From Bdellovibrio sp. (GTDB lineage Bacteria; Myxococcota; SpSt-1050), in the NCBI GenBank assembly GCA_020725805.1, contig DYEF01000079.1:1-11887 (forward strand): 11,887 bases of DNA, written 5' to 3'. Both the position numbers and the translations under genes were made by a program. The first letter of the stretch is position 1. Each line of letters opens with the position of its first letter. A model generated the notes under the pieces. The model did no database searches, was not told the DNA's origin, and saw nothing but the letters and a program-made list of their open reading frames with translations. Positions 11,721 to 11,887 of this stretch are shown in pieces.

Positions 11721-11887
11721 ATGATAAATCAAAAAAGAATCAGGATATCCGAGCTTTTTGCGTTGCACTGGGATATATGGAAAATGGGGTATCCCAGAGA
11801 CCTCTTGATAAAAAATTCCCCCAACTCTACAGAGGGAAACACTACTTTTAAACATACATATTTCTTCAATTTCTACCCCAGCCTTTA
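11700..11887 (-). other. Stop-free frame at window edge, possible 3' end of an upstream gene
   Basis: One minus-strand frame stays open for about 62 codons from the window edge to a TGA at 11702-11700, ending YHFTFTGC. That stop would leave 39 nt to the next start, a plausible operon spacing. The translation is rich in Phe and Tyr and matches no family I know. It overlaps the putative promoter and the inverted repeat, so it may equally be non-coding. Apart from these overlapping calls I see nothing else upstream of the ASH/PKD gene. Confidence 0.2.
11768..11797. other. Inverted repeat CTGGGATA / TATCCCAG
   Basis: Perfect 8-bp arms (11768-11775 and 11790-11797) surround a 14-nt loop. No T run follows on either strand, so it is not a standard terminator. 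It may be an operator, an RNA hairpin in an upstream transcript, or chance. Confidence 0.35.

Noticed and set aside
11768-11797. Hairpin CTGGGATA/TATCCCAG as a rho-independent terminator
   Set aside because: No T run follows the stem on either strand and the loop is long (14 nt). It is kept only as an unexplained inverted repeat.

Overview
All supported genes lie on the minus strand, so the window reads right to left. Base composition is moderately AT-rich. The envelope proteins suggest a Myxococcota-like (former Deltaproteobacteria) organism, probably uncultured: an OmpA protein with carboxypeptidase-regulatory-like modules, an ASH/HYDIN plus PKD protein with a C-terminal 'DxDLHL' domain, and a giant cysteine-repeat protein. 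This placement rests on family knowledge; no marker gene in the window settles it.

Layout in transcription order: (1) 11887-11661, upstream region with a possible promoter, an unexplained hairpin and a stop-free frame running off the edge; (2) 11660-9678, exported ASH/PKD protein (660 aa); (3) 9677-9476, AT-rich regulatory gap with a perfect 22-bp palindrome and a TATAAT box; (4) 9475-3923, a secreted, probably lipid-anchored protein of 1850 aa made almost wholly of 72 four-cysteine units of about 23 residues, five of them enlarged ten-cysteine versions; (5) 3856-1901, OmpA-family outer-membrane protein (651 aa); (6) 1894-1580, a 104-aa protein translationally coupled to the OmpA gene; (7) 1501-68, a PurF-type amidophosphoribosyltransferase, probably with its own promoter.

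The most notable object is the giant cysteine-repeat gene. Its units are not uniform. An ordered block of eight distinguishable units (about 187 aa) occurs three times, at residues 688-874, 1362-1550 and 1643-1830, matched unit by unit in length, cysteine spacing and signature residues. A separate stretch of 16 near-uniform units and five enlarged 'CC...CVNPDG' units fill other parts. The neighbouring ASH/PKD protein carries a short segment with nearly the same cysteine spacing as the enlarged unit.

Inferred working model: the ASH/PKD protein, the giant disulfide-rich rod, the peptidoglycan-binding OmpA protein and the small protein form one envelope or surface assembly. The downstream purine gene is a metabolic neighbour whose glutaminase and PRPP-loop motifs are somewhat divergent. 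No tRNA, rRNA, CRISPR array, insertion sequence or transposase was recognised.
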